Below, piece after piece: positions 11,025-21,214 of a stretch of DNA of 64,000 bases. Below the pieces are notes generated by a model. The model saw only the letters and a list, made by a program, of their open reading frames with translations. It was not told the DNA's origin and did not search any database. The DNA lies in assembly GCF_011386835.1 (NCBI RefSeq), contig NC_088809.1:20551567-20615566 (forward strand), in the 5' to 3' direction. The translations under genes and the position numbers were made by a program. This DNA is from Chrysemys picta bellii (taxonomy: Eukaryota > Chordata > Testudines > Emydidae). The first letter of the stretch is position 1. Each line of letters opens with the position of its first letter.

Positions 11025-11635
11025 GGCAACCGTCTTCACTGGGGCTGTGTGATTCCTGACCGTTTTTGTAGGACGACCGTGGTAGCCGGCACCTGGGCAT
11101 TTGGCCCGAGCGGTCCTCCTCCTGAACGGAAGGGTGCACGACCACAGTGAGGTCTACGCCATCGAACCTGTTGGTTCCCACTCTGTTCTGGTAGGGATCC
11201 CGGGATCTGACATCAGGAATCTGGTCAGGTAATTATTTCTGTGTTTTGTCCGGACTGAGGACTGTTCTGTCTCTGTGTCTATCCGTCCTCCTGTGGAGTG
11301 TTTGAGTCTGGGTGCCGTCTCCGTCCGGGGATCGGTCGACCAAGGGGTTCCTGTCCCCACGGTCTGAGTGAGTGAAATCTGCACAATCGCAGCCGCACCG
11401 CACCTTGGGTAAAACCCTTGGTGTGAAAGCAAGGGCGATTGAGTCAGTAGCCTGTGGGCTCCTTTTGTGTGTTGCACCGGGCATCGCTCTGACGAACCCG
11501 AATTTCCTTCTTGTGTGATTGGTGTGTGTAAAGTCCTCCTGTATTGGTAACCAGACGTCTAAGTCGGGACAGTTCCCTAAAGGAACGCCGGCTCAGTTTT
11601 AGGAAGGGTCCGGACTCCTGTAAATTTCTGGGAAA
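11025..11635 (+). other. Retroviral leader, non-coding
   Basis: A 5' leader between the primer-binding site and the gag-like start, GC-richer than the region downstream. It should contain the splice donor and packaging signal, but I could not assign either. Confidence 0.5.
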
Positions 11636-11920
11636 ATGGTCTAGGCTAACTCAGGGAGATCCCAAAACTCAGTGGCCACTGTTAAAACCTTGGAACAAGG
11701 ACTGAGTGGACATCTTAAAAAAAACAAACTCGGTCAGCCTAAAACTAAATTGGCTAAAGGAGAGGTTAATTGTTTCATGCAGTGGTGGGAAGAGGCAAAT
11801 CGTAGGTGGACAAAATCAAAACTCACCTCTCTCAAATATTCAAATAATAAATTAAAAGCTTTATTAAAAGCCTCCTCTCCCACCACCAGACTGAGCGCTC
11901 CCCTTCACCCTGTTCTCTGA
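11636..11920 (+). pseudogene. gag-like 5' remnant of the ERV
   Basis: An ATG at 11636 lies where gag should begin, but the third codon is TAG. The same frame then stays open to 11920 and gives a basic, lysine-rich peptide (KNKLGQPKTKLAKGEVNCFM and following). This would fit the start of a matrix domain by position and charge. I see no capsid or nucleocapsid motif after it. It ends just before a run of 25 A. The assignment is positional, so confidence is low. Confidence 0.35.
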
Positions 11921-11921
11921 C

Positions 11922-11946
11922 AAAAAAAAAAAAAAAAAAAAAAAAA
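11922..11946 (+). repeat. Internal A25 tract
   Basis: 25 consecutive A residues separate the gag-like remnant from the unrecognised A/T-rich middle of the provirus. It may be homopolymer expansion or the scar of an RNA-templated recombination. Confidence 0.9.
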
Positions 11947-14900
11947 CCAACAACCCCGGATCGATCCCAACTCCCTTCATACTCCCCTCTCATTGTAAAA
12001 AGGATAAAATGCCCCTTGTTCTGTTCCCCTTCGTTGTCTGCCTCAGAAACTGATTCTTTAGTGTTCCATTACCAATTCAGCAAGGAGGGTGGGCTCCTCA
12101 ACTAGCCCCCACCCTTCCTGGGCCCTTTCCTTAAGCATTTCTTTCAAAATTGTGAAATGACCACAATATCACTCACAAAAATGGTTCATTGGAAAAAGCA
12201 GGATTGGGCCCAGACAAGCAGGCAAGCAACAGATAAAGAAACTAAAAAAAAAACCCAGGTTGGAAGCCCTAAGGGCATAGTGTCAGGAGTAAGTGCAAGT
12301 ATGAATCCCTGGAACAATACTTAAAATGGTGAAATCTGAGTTGATAAAGGTGTCATTTTGGGAAATAAACAAGTGATTTAAGGAAAGAGAGTGAAAAGTT
12401 AACTCTACAGAGACTAGAGAGAATTAAACAGTTAAACTTTGTGAAAATGTTAAAAAGGATCTTGTTAAAAGAATTCTTGGTTTCTTTGCAGCCATTCTAA
12501 AGGAAAAATGGGCCCTTTTCCAGAGGAATGTCTGTAAATAATCCAGGTAAAGAGACTATCTAATTAAAATAATTTGACTATGGACAATTAAGTCAAATTT
12601 GCTAAAAGAACATAGGGGGGGTTCTATTGGAACTTAACTGCCCCAAATGTATAAAGGTAATGTAATCTATGTACAGCTATGTAAAAACAAAGCAGTGTAA
12701 GAGGGATGTTAAGGGAGAGAAAATGTGTATGTATCTGTCTGTCTGTGGGAATATGTGAGGTTTGTAAAACTCCTGTTTTGTAAGTTTAAGATAAATTGGT
12801 TTTGTTTTGTTTATAATGCCACTAAAAATCCATTTGACTCTTTAATTCAAAGCTGCAAAACTGACAGACCTTTTTGCCAGACACAGGTAATCAGTGTTGG
12901 TTGACTTTGAGATTTGGTATTTAACCCTTAAGGGGTAACTTGATTCTTTACAAAATTTAAATGTTGTCAAATAAAGACCAAGTCATGACTGCAGCAGGAT
13001 AGTCAAAATCAGAAAAATAGGGAGAGATTCTGGATTCTGTTTGTTTTTGTAACAAAATAGCAAATGAAAGCTGTAGGAAAAGAATAAAATCAGTGGCCCT
13101 CTGAAGCAACAGCAGGGGTGAGGTGCACAAAACAAAAAGAAGAAATGTTAGAAACACTGAGCCTTAAAATGGCTCTGTGTAATCAGACTGTCACTTTGAT
13201 AAGGGTAAATAAAACTCTGTAAGAACAAAAGAAACAGTTACACTTATGTAAAAATTAATATGGCTAATGTTTTAAAAGTTAAAGTATAGAAGGAATGTGC
13301 AGACATGTGCAGTGTATATTATAGAGGGGGTAAAAGAAATGCAAACGAAACATGCTACTTAATTAAAATCCTATTTGGGCTCCAAAGGAGCCACAATAGA
13401 CTGTGTTTTCTTTTTCAGCTCTATGTGTGTTTTGGAAGCAAGAGTTAAAAGTAATCAAAACTCTGGTAAAAGTTAATTGTGTTCCTTTTAAGACAGAGTC
13501 TCTGAGCTCTGCTAATGGTTTTGAATCCAAAAGCCAAGCCTGTGTGGATGCAAATTATCTAACTGATAAAGGAAGTGAGAGAACTGCCAGCACAAAGAAG
13601 TTGCAGATAAAGAACATACCTGGTCAGCAAACAAATGGTCTAAATAAAAGGCACGGTATAACAAGATACCTTTTAATTAAAATAAATTTAATGTTACTAC
13701 GTACCCCTGTAACAATGTATAGTGTGTATGATTTTCGAAGAAAAAAAAATCCTTTATGGTAATGATGCTTTTCAGCTGTTACCTGTGAACAAACTTAAAG
13801 CTTAATACAGCAGGAAAGACATTGTAACCTTGGTCTGCTGTAAAGGGAAAACTGAGGTACATCACCTCATGGATTTAATGACTGAACAGTGGGATAATTT
13901 CCCCATAACTCTTAAAAGATAGAAGCCATTAAAACCTGGCCTGCCTATAGAACAAAAACACAGGAAAATATGGAGGTAATTCCTCTTCTTTTGCCTGCAA
14001 TCAGCAAGGGTATTTGTAAAAGAAAGGAATATTTTAAGCAATAATGAATGCCACCCCAAAAGGGGTAGAAAAATATTATTTTTGTCTTTCAGGAAAAGCT
14101 AATATCAGCTACAGGACAACCTAATAAGAAACAAATAAAAGTGGGTATGCTTATCCATGCCTGTTGCTCCAAAGCCCTGTAGTAAAGACATCTCACTAGG
14201 ATCCTGTATGTGGGATAAAATGAATAATGAGACCAAAGTACTGTATAGTGGGCTATGTGTATGTGTTAATTCTTGGGGGGAAAAGTGTTTTAAAAGAATG
14301 GAAGTGTTAGCAACCTTCCAATAGACAAATGTAAATGTAATGTAAGTCCTGTGTTTACAAAAGATAAAAAGGTAATATAGTTCCTAAAAACAAACAAAAG
14401 GGCAATGTGGGAAACTGAACCATTCATATTATACATGCAAATGGCAGCATGTTAAGAATTGCCACTGCAGAAAGACATAACAGCTTACCATTGGTATAAT
14501 GTATTTTCTGAATGGTCTCCCACAACTACTGGCGTACTAATGTTACTAACCCTAATTGGTTTTGATTTTAAATTGTATGTGTTTAATTGTAACGTTTAAA
14601 ATGTGCTGTTGGATAAAACAAATGTATGCAAAGCTAGAGCCACAGGCCCAAATCACCTCCCAGTATTTTCTATTACGTGGACTAAATAAGAAGTGACACT
14701 GGCGATTAATAATCTTGGTGTCAAAAGGGGGATATGTAGGAGCAGGATCTTATAATGTCCCATAGGGATTAATGTATGATTTGATTTCATCCCTGTCAGC
14801 CACCCTTTTTGAATAGCAGAAAGGAATGACAGACCAGAACAATCCTTATGACTGATTATGGTCACCCTTTTGTTTTAGAATAAGTTATAATGTCTACTAT

Positions 14901-15135
14901 GGTTTCCTATATGTATTACAATATGTATATTTAATTAGAGGCCTACTTTGTGTCTATGTTAAGTAGATTAGAGGAACATTGAAGGCCTGGGTCTCAATGT
15001 AAATTGTCTTGGTTATTGATTGTAAAACTTAACAAGGTTTAATTTGCAATGCCTTTTTTGCTCCATATAAAATACTACTGTTTGTATTCTCAATCTGTGT
15101 GAATAAGGAATGTATGCATCAGGAAAAGATAAGGT
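11947..15135 (+). other. A/T-rich middle of the ERV, no gag/pol recognised
   Basis: About 3.2 kb where capsid, protease, reverse transcriptase, RNase H and most of integrase should lie. It is A-rich and dense in stops in all frames; the longest frame (13403-13762) has no retroviral motif. I see no YXDD, protease or HHCC signature. It could be very decayed gag-pol or captured non-viral sequence. Because the LTRs are almost identical, decay after insertion is an unlikely explanation, so this block probably travelled with the element. Confidence 0.6.
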
Positions 15136-15438
15136 GTGAAGGCCATTGTTATAGCCAGAGTCAAGGAAGAAGGAGTAAAGAGACTTAAAGGACATCAAAA
15201 AAATCATCAGGTACTGCTTACTACCCAGATGGCTGTTAAACTGTCTGGCATCACAGCGTGCATGGCATCACAGTGTGCATACATGCTTCGCAGTGTAAGA
15301 AGGCACCCCCCAGCAAACCAATCACCTCAGGACCACGCAGAGTCAATTTTGACTCCAGAAAAAGACGTAGAGGAACAGCCTGCAATACCTTACCATCTAC
15401 GCTCTCGTAAGGGTTGCCAGAAGCAGACGAGGACCTAA
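15136..15438 (+). pseudogene. pol remnant: integrase C-terminal end
   Basis: An open frame of 101 codons whose middle (HQVLLTTQMAVKLSGI, residues about 24-39) resembles the C-terminal domain of gammaretroviral integrase. It is followed by a proline-rich tail ending in YHLRSRKG and a stop. It lies about 120 bp before the env ATG, where the end of pol belongs. The catalytic core and zinc-binding domain are missing upstream. The match is a short motif, so confidence is moderate. Confidence 0.5.
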
Positions 15439-15555
15439 AGCAAAGCCCAAAAAGAAGCAGTAGTGAGCCTAGCGCCTGCTGCCTGGTGGATGTAAAACCG
15501 TGACTGCGGTTCCCTCAGTTGAGGTTGTCAGAACCGGAAGGGCCTTGCCTCCAAC

Positions 15556-16980
15556 ATGTGCCTCTGGTGGCGCCTGTTCCTCAGCTGCTGGTGTCTTAAG
15601 GTCTGGGGAGTCCACAATGACAATTCTTTTATCCAGCAGCAAGTGTGGATAGCTCAGACTCTTAATATTTCTAATTGCTGGGTCTGCAGCCACATCCCAG
15701 CCCACTCTCAAGCTGGTGTTCCTGTCCTGGCAATCCCACTCAATTCCCCAGACCTCACTGGAGGACCTCGTCCGTTTAACAGAACATGGAACAATAATGA
15801 CACTTGGGAAGCAGTGGGAATAAATGTATCTAAATGGATAAGTGTGGTGGAGGGAAAAGGTCATTGGTGTCGGGTGTGTAATGGGACAGGGCTGGATCTG
15901 GGAAAAAGTCATTGCCTTCAGCATATTGTGGTCAATGGTGTATGGGATTATTCAAACAAAACTAAAGAGTGGTGGGCCGGGTATGGGGATATGAATTTTT
16001 TTCTCAACCTGGGATCAAACAGAAAAATCAAGCTCATGTTCCCCCTACAGTAACCTTAGTGAAAACAATACAATCTTTCAATGCCATGCAAATAACACCA
16101 CTCCTCGTAAGGAGAATTACCCTGTGCCCTTCGGAGGATATTACTCCTCCTTTGTAGGCACCTATGTGACAAATGGGTGCAACCGACCCTTCCCAGCCTT
16201 AATAGGCCATCATTGGGTTTGTGGAACCAAAGCTTATACTGTGTTACCAGCTAACTGGTCAGGTATCTGTTATCCCGCCCGACTCTTCCCACAATTCCGA
16301 GTGCTAGGGTCCTTCCCACGAGAACGCCTCCGTAATTTCAGGCGAAGAAGAAGGGACTTATCAGATGCCCAATGGTATGTAAATAACATAAGCCCCTTGA
16401 CCTGGGAAGAGGTCATTGGCGGTTCCCTTATCCCACTTGGGGGAGTAATACACCATGCAAAAAGGCTCCTAAGGTTTTAAGCAGTAGTTGAAATAATGGC
16501 AAAAGAAACCGGAGAGAGTTTAAAGACCCTGGCCAAAGAAACAGGGGTGATCCGACAGATGGCCCTCCAAAACCGTCAGGCATTGGACATAGTGCTGGCG
16601 GCCAAAGGAGGGACCTGTGCTCTCATTGGAAAGAATGTTGTGTGTTCATACCTGACGACACCAATGAGGTAATAGATCGCGCTAGTCACTTAGAACAAAT
16701 TGCATATCTTCCCCATGAAGAGCCAAGTTCTTTATGGAAGTGGCTAAGTAACCTATTCAATTTCTCTGGCACAGGAAACTGGTTGTTTCAGGGAGCCCTG
16801 ACTATCCTGTTTGGAATCCTAATGATTTTTGTATGTTTTCAGTTAATCTCCTGTTGTATCCAGAATTGTGTAAGGTATGCCACCCAGGTGACTACCCCAA
16901 AACAGAGTGCTAATATGATGATGTTAAATATCACTGATGAACGAAGAGATAAAGAACTATTAATATGTGGAACCCAGTAA
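15556..16980 (+). pseudogene. Broken retroviral env (gammaretrovirus type)
   Basis: Env forms the surface (SU) and transmembrane (TM) glycoprotein of the virus. The ATG at 15556 opens a hydrophobic signal-like N-terminus. A CWVC (CXXC) motif at 15676-15687 and several N-glycosylation sites follow. A basic cleavage site (RRRRR, near 16340-16356) separates SU from TM. TM has a heptad-repeat/immunosuppressive-type segment near 16565-16617, a cysteine cluster, a membrane anchor at about 16780-16860 and a short tail ending at 16980. Three lesions are visible: a frameshift at the T7 run 15996-16002, an in-frame TAA at 16478-16480, and a frameshift near 16630 inside the CX6CC motif. The copy cannot make a full Env. 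It lacks obvious decay elsewhere, consistent with its young LTRs. Confidence 0.85.
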
Positions 16981-17006
16981 TTGTTGGTCTTTGCGTAAGC
17001 TTGACC

Positions 17007-17018
17007 AAAAGGAGGGAT
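17007..17018 (+). promoter_or_regulatory. Polypurine tract
   Basis: aaaaggagggat directly precedes the 3' LTR, the expected place for the plus-strand primer in reverse transcription. Confidence 0.85.
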
Positions 17019-17407
17019 TGTGAAAGTGAAATGAATTATATTAAAGAAATAGAATGAATTAAAGAATGCTGTATGTACCTTTAAGTAGAAATGAGAAAAG
17101 CTGCAAGCCAGGGGGGCAGGAAAGCAGACATTAACTGCTTAACTTGCCACTTAAGGGCAATTGGTGAAGCATTAGTCTTAGATCGATAAGAGTTAACAAG
17201 GAAGCAGGATATGCATATTATGCTCCATGCATATTTTACAATTTTGCTCTCTCTGTCCCTTTGTTTAGTTCGCACCCTTTTATCTGTATAAATAAGACCG
17301 TTTGAATCTTGCATGGAGGCTCACATTATCTGAATGTATTAGCAGAGCGCTGTGCTAATAAAACAGAGTGGTCTGACAAACTATGAGTCCTGAGTCTAAC
17401 TTTGACA
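17019..17407 (+). repeat. 3' LTR
   Basis: 389 bp, the partner of 10617-11003. TATAAATA lies at 17287-17294 and AATAAA at 17357-17362. The target duplication CTGT follows at 17408-17411. Confidence 0.95.
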
Positions 17408-17411
17408 CTGT

Positions 17412-19640
17412 CTAGCCCTTCGGTCCCTAGTCTATAGCAGTGCATGGGATTATTCCATCCTAAATGCAGGACTCTGCACTTGTCCTTGTTGAAACTCATC
17501 AGATTTCTTTTGGCCCAATCCTCTAATTTGTCTAGGTCCCTCTGTATCCTATCCCTACTCTCCAGTGTATCTACCACTCCTCCCAGTTTAGTGTCATCTG
17601 CAAACTTGCTGAGGGTGCAGTCCACGCCATCCTCCAGATCATTAATGAAGATATTGAACAAAATCGGCCCCAGGACAGACCCTTGGGGCACTCTACTTGA
17701 TACCGGCTGCCAACTAGACATGGAGCCGTTGATCACTATCTGTTGAGCCCGGCGATCTAGCCAGCTTTCTATCCACCTTATAGTTCATTCATCCAGCCCA
17801 TACTACTTTAACTTGCTGGCAAGAATACTGTGGGAGACCGTATCAAAAGCTTTGCTAAAGTCAAGGAATAACACATCCACTGCTTTCCCCTCATCCACAA
17901 AGCCAGTAATCTCATCATAGAAGGCAATTAAGTTAGTCAGGCATGACTTGCCCTTGGTGAAGCCATGCTGACTGTTCCTGATCACTTTCCTCTCCTTGAA
18001 GTGCTTCAAAATTGATTCTGTGAGGACCTGCTCCATGATTTGTCCAGGGACTGAGGTGAGGCTGACTGATCTGTAGTTCCCCGGATCCTCCTTCTTTCCT
18101 TTTTTAAAGATGGGCACTATATTAGCCTTTTTCCAGTCATCTGGGACCTCTCCTGATCACCATGAGTTTTCAAAGATAATGGCCAATGGCTCTGCAATCA
18201 CATCTGCCAACCCCTTTAGCACCGTCGGATGCAGCGCATCCAGCCCCATGGACTTGTGCTTGTCCAGCTTTTCTAAATAGTCCTGAACCACTTTTTTCTC
18301 CACACAGGGCTGGTCACCTCCTCCCCATACTGTGCTGCCCAGTGTAGTAGTCTGGGAGCTGATCTTGTTCGTGAAGACAGAGGCAAAAAAAAGCATTGAG
18401 TACATTAGCTTTTTCCACATCCTCTGTCATTAAGTTGCCTCCCCCATTCAGTAAGGGGCCCACACTTTCCCTGACCACCTTCTTGTTGCTAACATACCTG
18501 TAGAAACCCTTCTTGTTACTCTTAACATCCCTTGTTAGTTGTGACTCCAATTGTGATTTGGCCTTCCTGATTTCACTCCTGCCTGCCTGAGCAATATTTT
18601 TATACTCCTTCCTGGTCATTTGTCCAATCTTCCACTTCTTGTAAGCTTCTTTTTTGTGTTTAAGATCAGCAAGGATTTCACTGTTAATATGGCAGGCGAC
18701 CAGCTTGGTTTTACTATTCTTTCTATACATTGGAATGGCTTGTTCCTGCAACCTCAATAAGGATTCTTTAAAATACAGCCAGCTCTCCTGGACTCCTTTC
18801 CCCCTCATGTTATTCTCCCAGGGGATCCTGCCCCTCAGTTCCCTGAGGGAGTCAAAGTCTGCTTTTCTGAAGTCTAGGGTCTGTATTCTGCTGCTCTCCT
18901 TTCTTCCTTGTGTCAGGATCCTGAACTCGACCATCTCATGGTCACTGCCTCCCAGGTTCCCATCCACTTTTGCTTCCCCTACTAATTCTTCCCTGTTTGT
19001 GAGCAGCAGGTCAAGAAGAGCTCTGCCCCTAGTTGGTTCCTCCAGCACTTGCACCAGGAAATTGTCCCCTACACTTTCCAAAAACTTCCTGATTGTCTGT
19101 GCTCCGCTGTATTGCTCTCCCAGCAGATATCAGGGTGATTGAAGTCTCCCATGAGAATCAGGGCCTGTGATCTAGTAACTCCTGTTAGTTGCTGGAAGAA
19201 AGCCTTGTCCACCTTATCCCCCTGGTCTCCCACCACAACAACACCCTTGTTGCTCACACTTCTAAACTTAATCCAGAGACTCTCAGGTTTTTCTGCAGTT
19301 TCATACTGGAGTGCTGAGCAGTCATACTGCTCTCTTACATATAATGCAACTCCCCCACCTTTTCTGCCCTGCCTGTCCTTCCTGAACAGTTTATATCCAT
19401 CCATGACAGACTTGGTGGGATAACTCACATGACTGGAGTACTGTTATTCCAATCACATCATAATTCCTTGACTGTGCCAGGACTTCCAGATCTCCCTGCT
19501 TGTTTCCCAGACTTCTTGCATTTGTGTATAGGCAATTAAGATAACTCGGTGATCGTCCTGCTTTCTCAGTATGAGGCAGGAGTCCTCCCCTCTTGTGCTC
19601 TCCTGCTTGTGCTTCCTCCTGGTATCCCACTTACCTCAGG
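17412..19640 (-). pseudogene. CR1 ORF2, endonuclease and reverse transcriptase part
   Basis: Minus-strand ORF2. It begins near 19630 with the apurinic-type endonuclease (YLNCLYTNARSLGNKQGDLE, then GGVALYVREQYD and LMGDFNHPDICWES). The linker follows (18314-19081), then the reverse transcriptase with GNYRSVSLTSVPGQIMEQVL, VLFLDFSKAFDTVSHSILAS, VPQGSVLGPILFNIFINDLE and the catalytic FADDTKLGG. The protein nicks target DNA and primes reverse transcription of its own RNA. Breaks: frameshifts near 19430, 19075 and 18390 (the last in an A-run), an in-frame TGA near 18156, and stops near 17800 and 17780. The catalytic FADD box is still readable. The frame continues at 10612 beyond the provirus. Confidence 0.88.
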
Positions 19641-19666
19641 GCTTTGGTCTCCTTCCCCCGGTGAAC

Positions 19667-20862
19667 CTAGTTTAAAGCCCTCCTCACTAGGTTAGCTAGC
19701 CTGCTTGCGAAGATGTTCTTCCCTCTCTTTGTTAGGTGGAGCCTGTCTCTGCCTAGTAATTCTTCTTCTTGGAACACCATTCCATGGTCGAAGAATCCAA
19801 AGCCTTCTCTCCAACACAACCTGTGTAGCCATTCGTTGACTTCCACGATTCGACAGTCCCTACCTGGGCCTTTTCCTTCCACAGGGAGGATGGATGAGAA
19901 CACCACTTGTGCCTCAAACTCCTTTATCCTTCTTCCCAGAGCCACGTAGTCTGCAGTGATCCGCTCTAGGTCATTCTTGGCAGTATCATTGGTGCCCACG
20001 TGGAGAAGCAGGAAGGGGTAGTGATCTGAAGGCTTGATGAGTCTCGGCAGTCTCTCCGTCACATCGTGAACCCTAGCTCCTGGGAAGCAGTACACTTCTC
20101 GGGGGGAGGGATAGCTCAGTAGTTTGAGCATTGGCCTGCTAAACCCAGGGTTGTGAGTTCAATCCTTGAGGAGGCCACCTAGGAATCTGGGGCAAAAATC
20201 AGTACTTGGTCCTGCTAGTGAAGGCAGGGGGCTGGATTCGATGACCTTTCGAGGTCCATTCCAGCTCTCTATAAAAATAAATATAAATAAAAATTTCCTG
20301 GTTGGACGGCAGATGACTCAATCCCCCTTAGGAGGGGGTCCCCGACCACCAGCACCCACCTCCTTCTCTTGGGAGTGGTGGCTGTGGAACCCCCATCCCT
20401 AGGACAGTGCATCTCATGCCTTCCAATCGGTGGAATCTCCTTCTGCTCCCTTCCCTCAGACGTATCATCTAGTTCACTCTCCGCAGTAGTACCCGTGGAG
20501 AGAACATGAAAACGGTTGCTCACCTGTATCTGCATTGCTGGTTCATAGACGCTCCTCTTTCTTCTTCTGGAGATCACATGCTGCCAATTTTCTTCATCGT
20601 CCTTCTGTCCCCGCTGCGCAGCCTGCTCTGATTCTTCAGAACTTTGTGCCCGCAGAAGCATATCCTGACGTCTGTCCAGGAAATCTTCATTTTCTCTTAT
20701 GCAATGCAGGGTTGATACTTGTTTCTCCAGACCTTGAACCTTCTCTTCCAATATGGAGACCAGCTTGCACTTTGTCTTTCTTCCATAGGACAGAAGCGAT
20801 TTTGTCTGTACAAACATGGCACATCCTGTGCAGGTCACAACAGCTGATTGCTCACCATCCAT
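19667..20862 (-). pseudogene. CR1 ORF1 with esterase domain, split by a SINE
   Basis: Minus-strand ORF1. From the ATG near 20862 the protein has a cysteine-containing N-terminus (VTCTGCAMF) and a coiled-coil-like stretch (LEEKVQGLEKQVSTL). A basic linker follows, then the start of an SGNH-type esterase (WVLVVGDPLLRGIE). A Cry-type SINE at 20102-20296 interrupts it. The domain resumes with REVYCFPGARVHDVTERLPR, LLHVGTND and DRLHLTKRGKNIFASRL, and stops near 19667. ORF1 proteins of CR1 bind the element RNA. In the first esterase block the expected GDS is GDP, so the nucleophile serine is lost. This is probably decay, or possibly a property of this copy. Confidence 0.85.
20102..20296 (+). mobile_element. 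Cry-type tortoise SINE (tRNA-derived)
   Basis: The head is tRNA-like. A box A-like stretch (atagctcagtagtttgagca, 20111-20130) and a box B-like stretch (gagttcaatcc, 20155-20165) mark the internal RNA polymerase III promoter. The body reads ggcaaaaatcagtacttggt and the tail cgatgacctttcgaggtcc resembles the CR1 3' end, followed by A/T-rich repeats. It depends on LINE machinery for movement. It lies inside CR1 ORF1 in opposite orientation and is therefore younger than that CR1. Target duplications are not clear. This family is a marker for cryptodire turtles. Confidence 0.88.
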
Positions 20863-20869
20863 ATCACCT

Positions 20870-21055
20870 TCCTTCTAAGAGCTTCCTTAGCTGTTGCAGT
20901 TACTAGTCAGCGAAGCCTGTAAGATGAAAGCCTCAGTGGACTCTCCCCAGACAAACTCCCTCTGTCAGCTGACTCCCTGCTGGGCTGGGGAGGGACAGGC
21001 TTGTCCTTCCCTTGCATGGCAGCTCGGGGAGGGGGAGGAGATCAGACCCACTTCC
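20870..21055 (-). promoter_or_regulatory. CR1 5' UTR
   Basis: Sequence between the ORF1 start and the resumed DNA element. It is probably the 5' UTR with the internal promoter of the CR1, though no specific site can be named. Confidence 0.45.
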
Positions 21056-21206
21056 ATGTACCTTTTGGGTTGGGACCCCTACGATCCATACGGTTACAAC
21101 ACCATGAAATTTCAGATTAAAACAGCTGAAAACTTGAAACTGACCAATTAAAAAAACCTCTGGTCGTGAATTCATCAAAATTGACCGTGAATTTGGTAGG
21201 GCCCTA
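21056..21206. mobile_element. Right half of the DNA element split by CR1
   Basis: Runs from about ccttttgggttgggacccct to ccgtgaatttggtagggccc and ends at 21206. The terminal repeat mirrors 9858-9880. The flanking cctgtaga at 21207-21214 is the second target-site copy. Confidence 0.65.
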
Positions 21207-21214
21207 CCTGTAGA

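Larger units (their letters stand above)
10617..17407 (+). mobile_element. Endogenous retrovirus, class I (gammaretrovirus-like), complete ends
   Basis: A provirus of 6,791 bp with two LTRs starting TGTGAAAG and ending CTTTGACA, flanked by a perfect 4-bp duplication CTGT (10613-10616 and 17408-17411). In order it holds the 5' LTR, a tRNA-Gln-type primer-binding site, a leader, a gag-like start, about 3.2 kb of unrecognised A/T-rich sequence, an integrase C-terminal remnant, a broken env, a polypurine tract and the 3' LTR. The 4-bp duplication and the CXXC/CX6CC-type env point to the gammaretrovirus-like group. The LTRs differ by one substitution and one 2-bp indel, so the insertion is recent on the scale of this locus, yet no gene is complete. 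It would have needed proteins supplied in trans, or it was damaged soon after insertion. Confidence 0.92.
9927..21055 (-). mobile_element. Near full-length CR1 LINE, interrupted by ERV and SINE
   Basis: A minus-strand CR1 retrotransposon. The 3' end lies at about 9927, ending in the usual terminal motif (read minus: ccaaccccgatattctagg). The 5' end lies near 21055, where the split DNA element resumes. ORF1 (19667-20862) and ORF2 (17412-19640 plus 10004-10612) are in the right order. After removing the provirus and the SINE the element is about 4.1 kb, close to full length for CR1. Most CR1 copies are strongly 5' truncated, so this one is unusual in keeping its 5' UTR and ORF1. Frameshifts and stops make it inactive. 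The 5' boundary is uncertain by roughly 20 bp. Confidence 0.85.

Noticed and set aside
13403..13762. Open frame in the A/T-rich middle of the ERV as a possible pol piece
   Set aside because: No reverse transcriptase, RNase H or integrase motif, and composition like the non-coding surroundings.
20105..20175. A functional tRNA gene
   Set aside because: The tRNA-like head continues into a SINE body and CR1-like tail, and the B box departs from a real tRNA gene.
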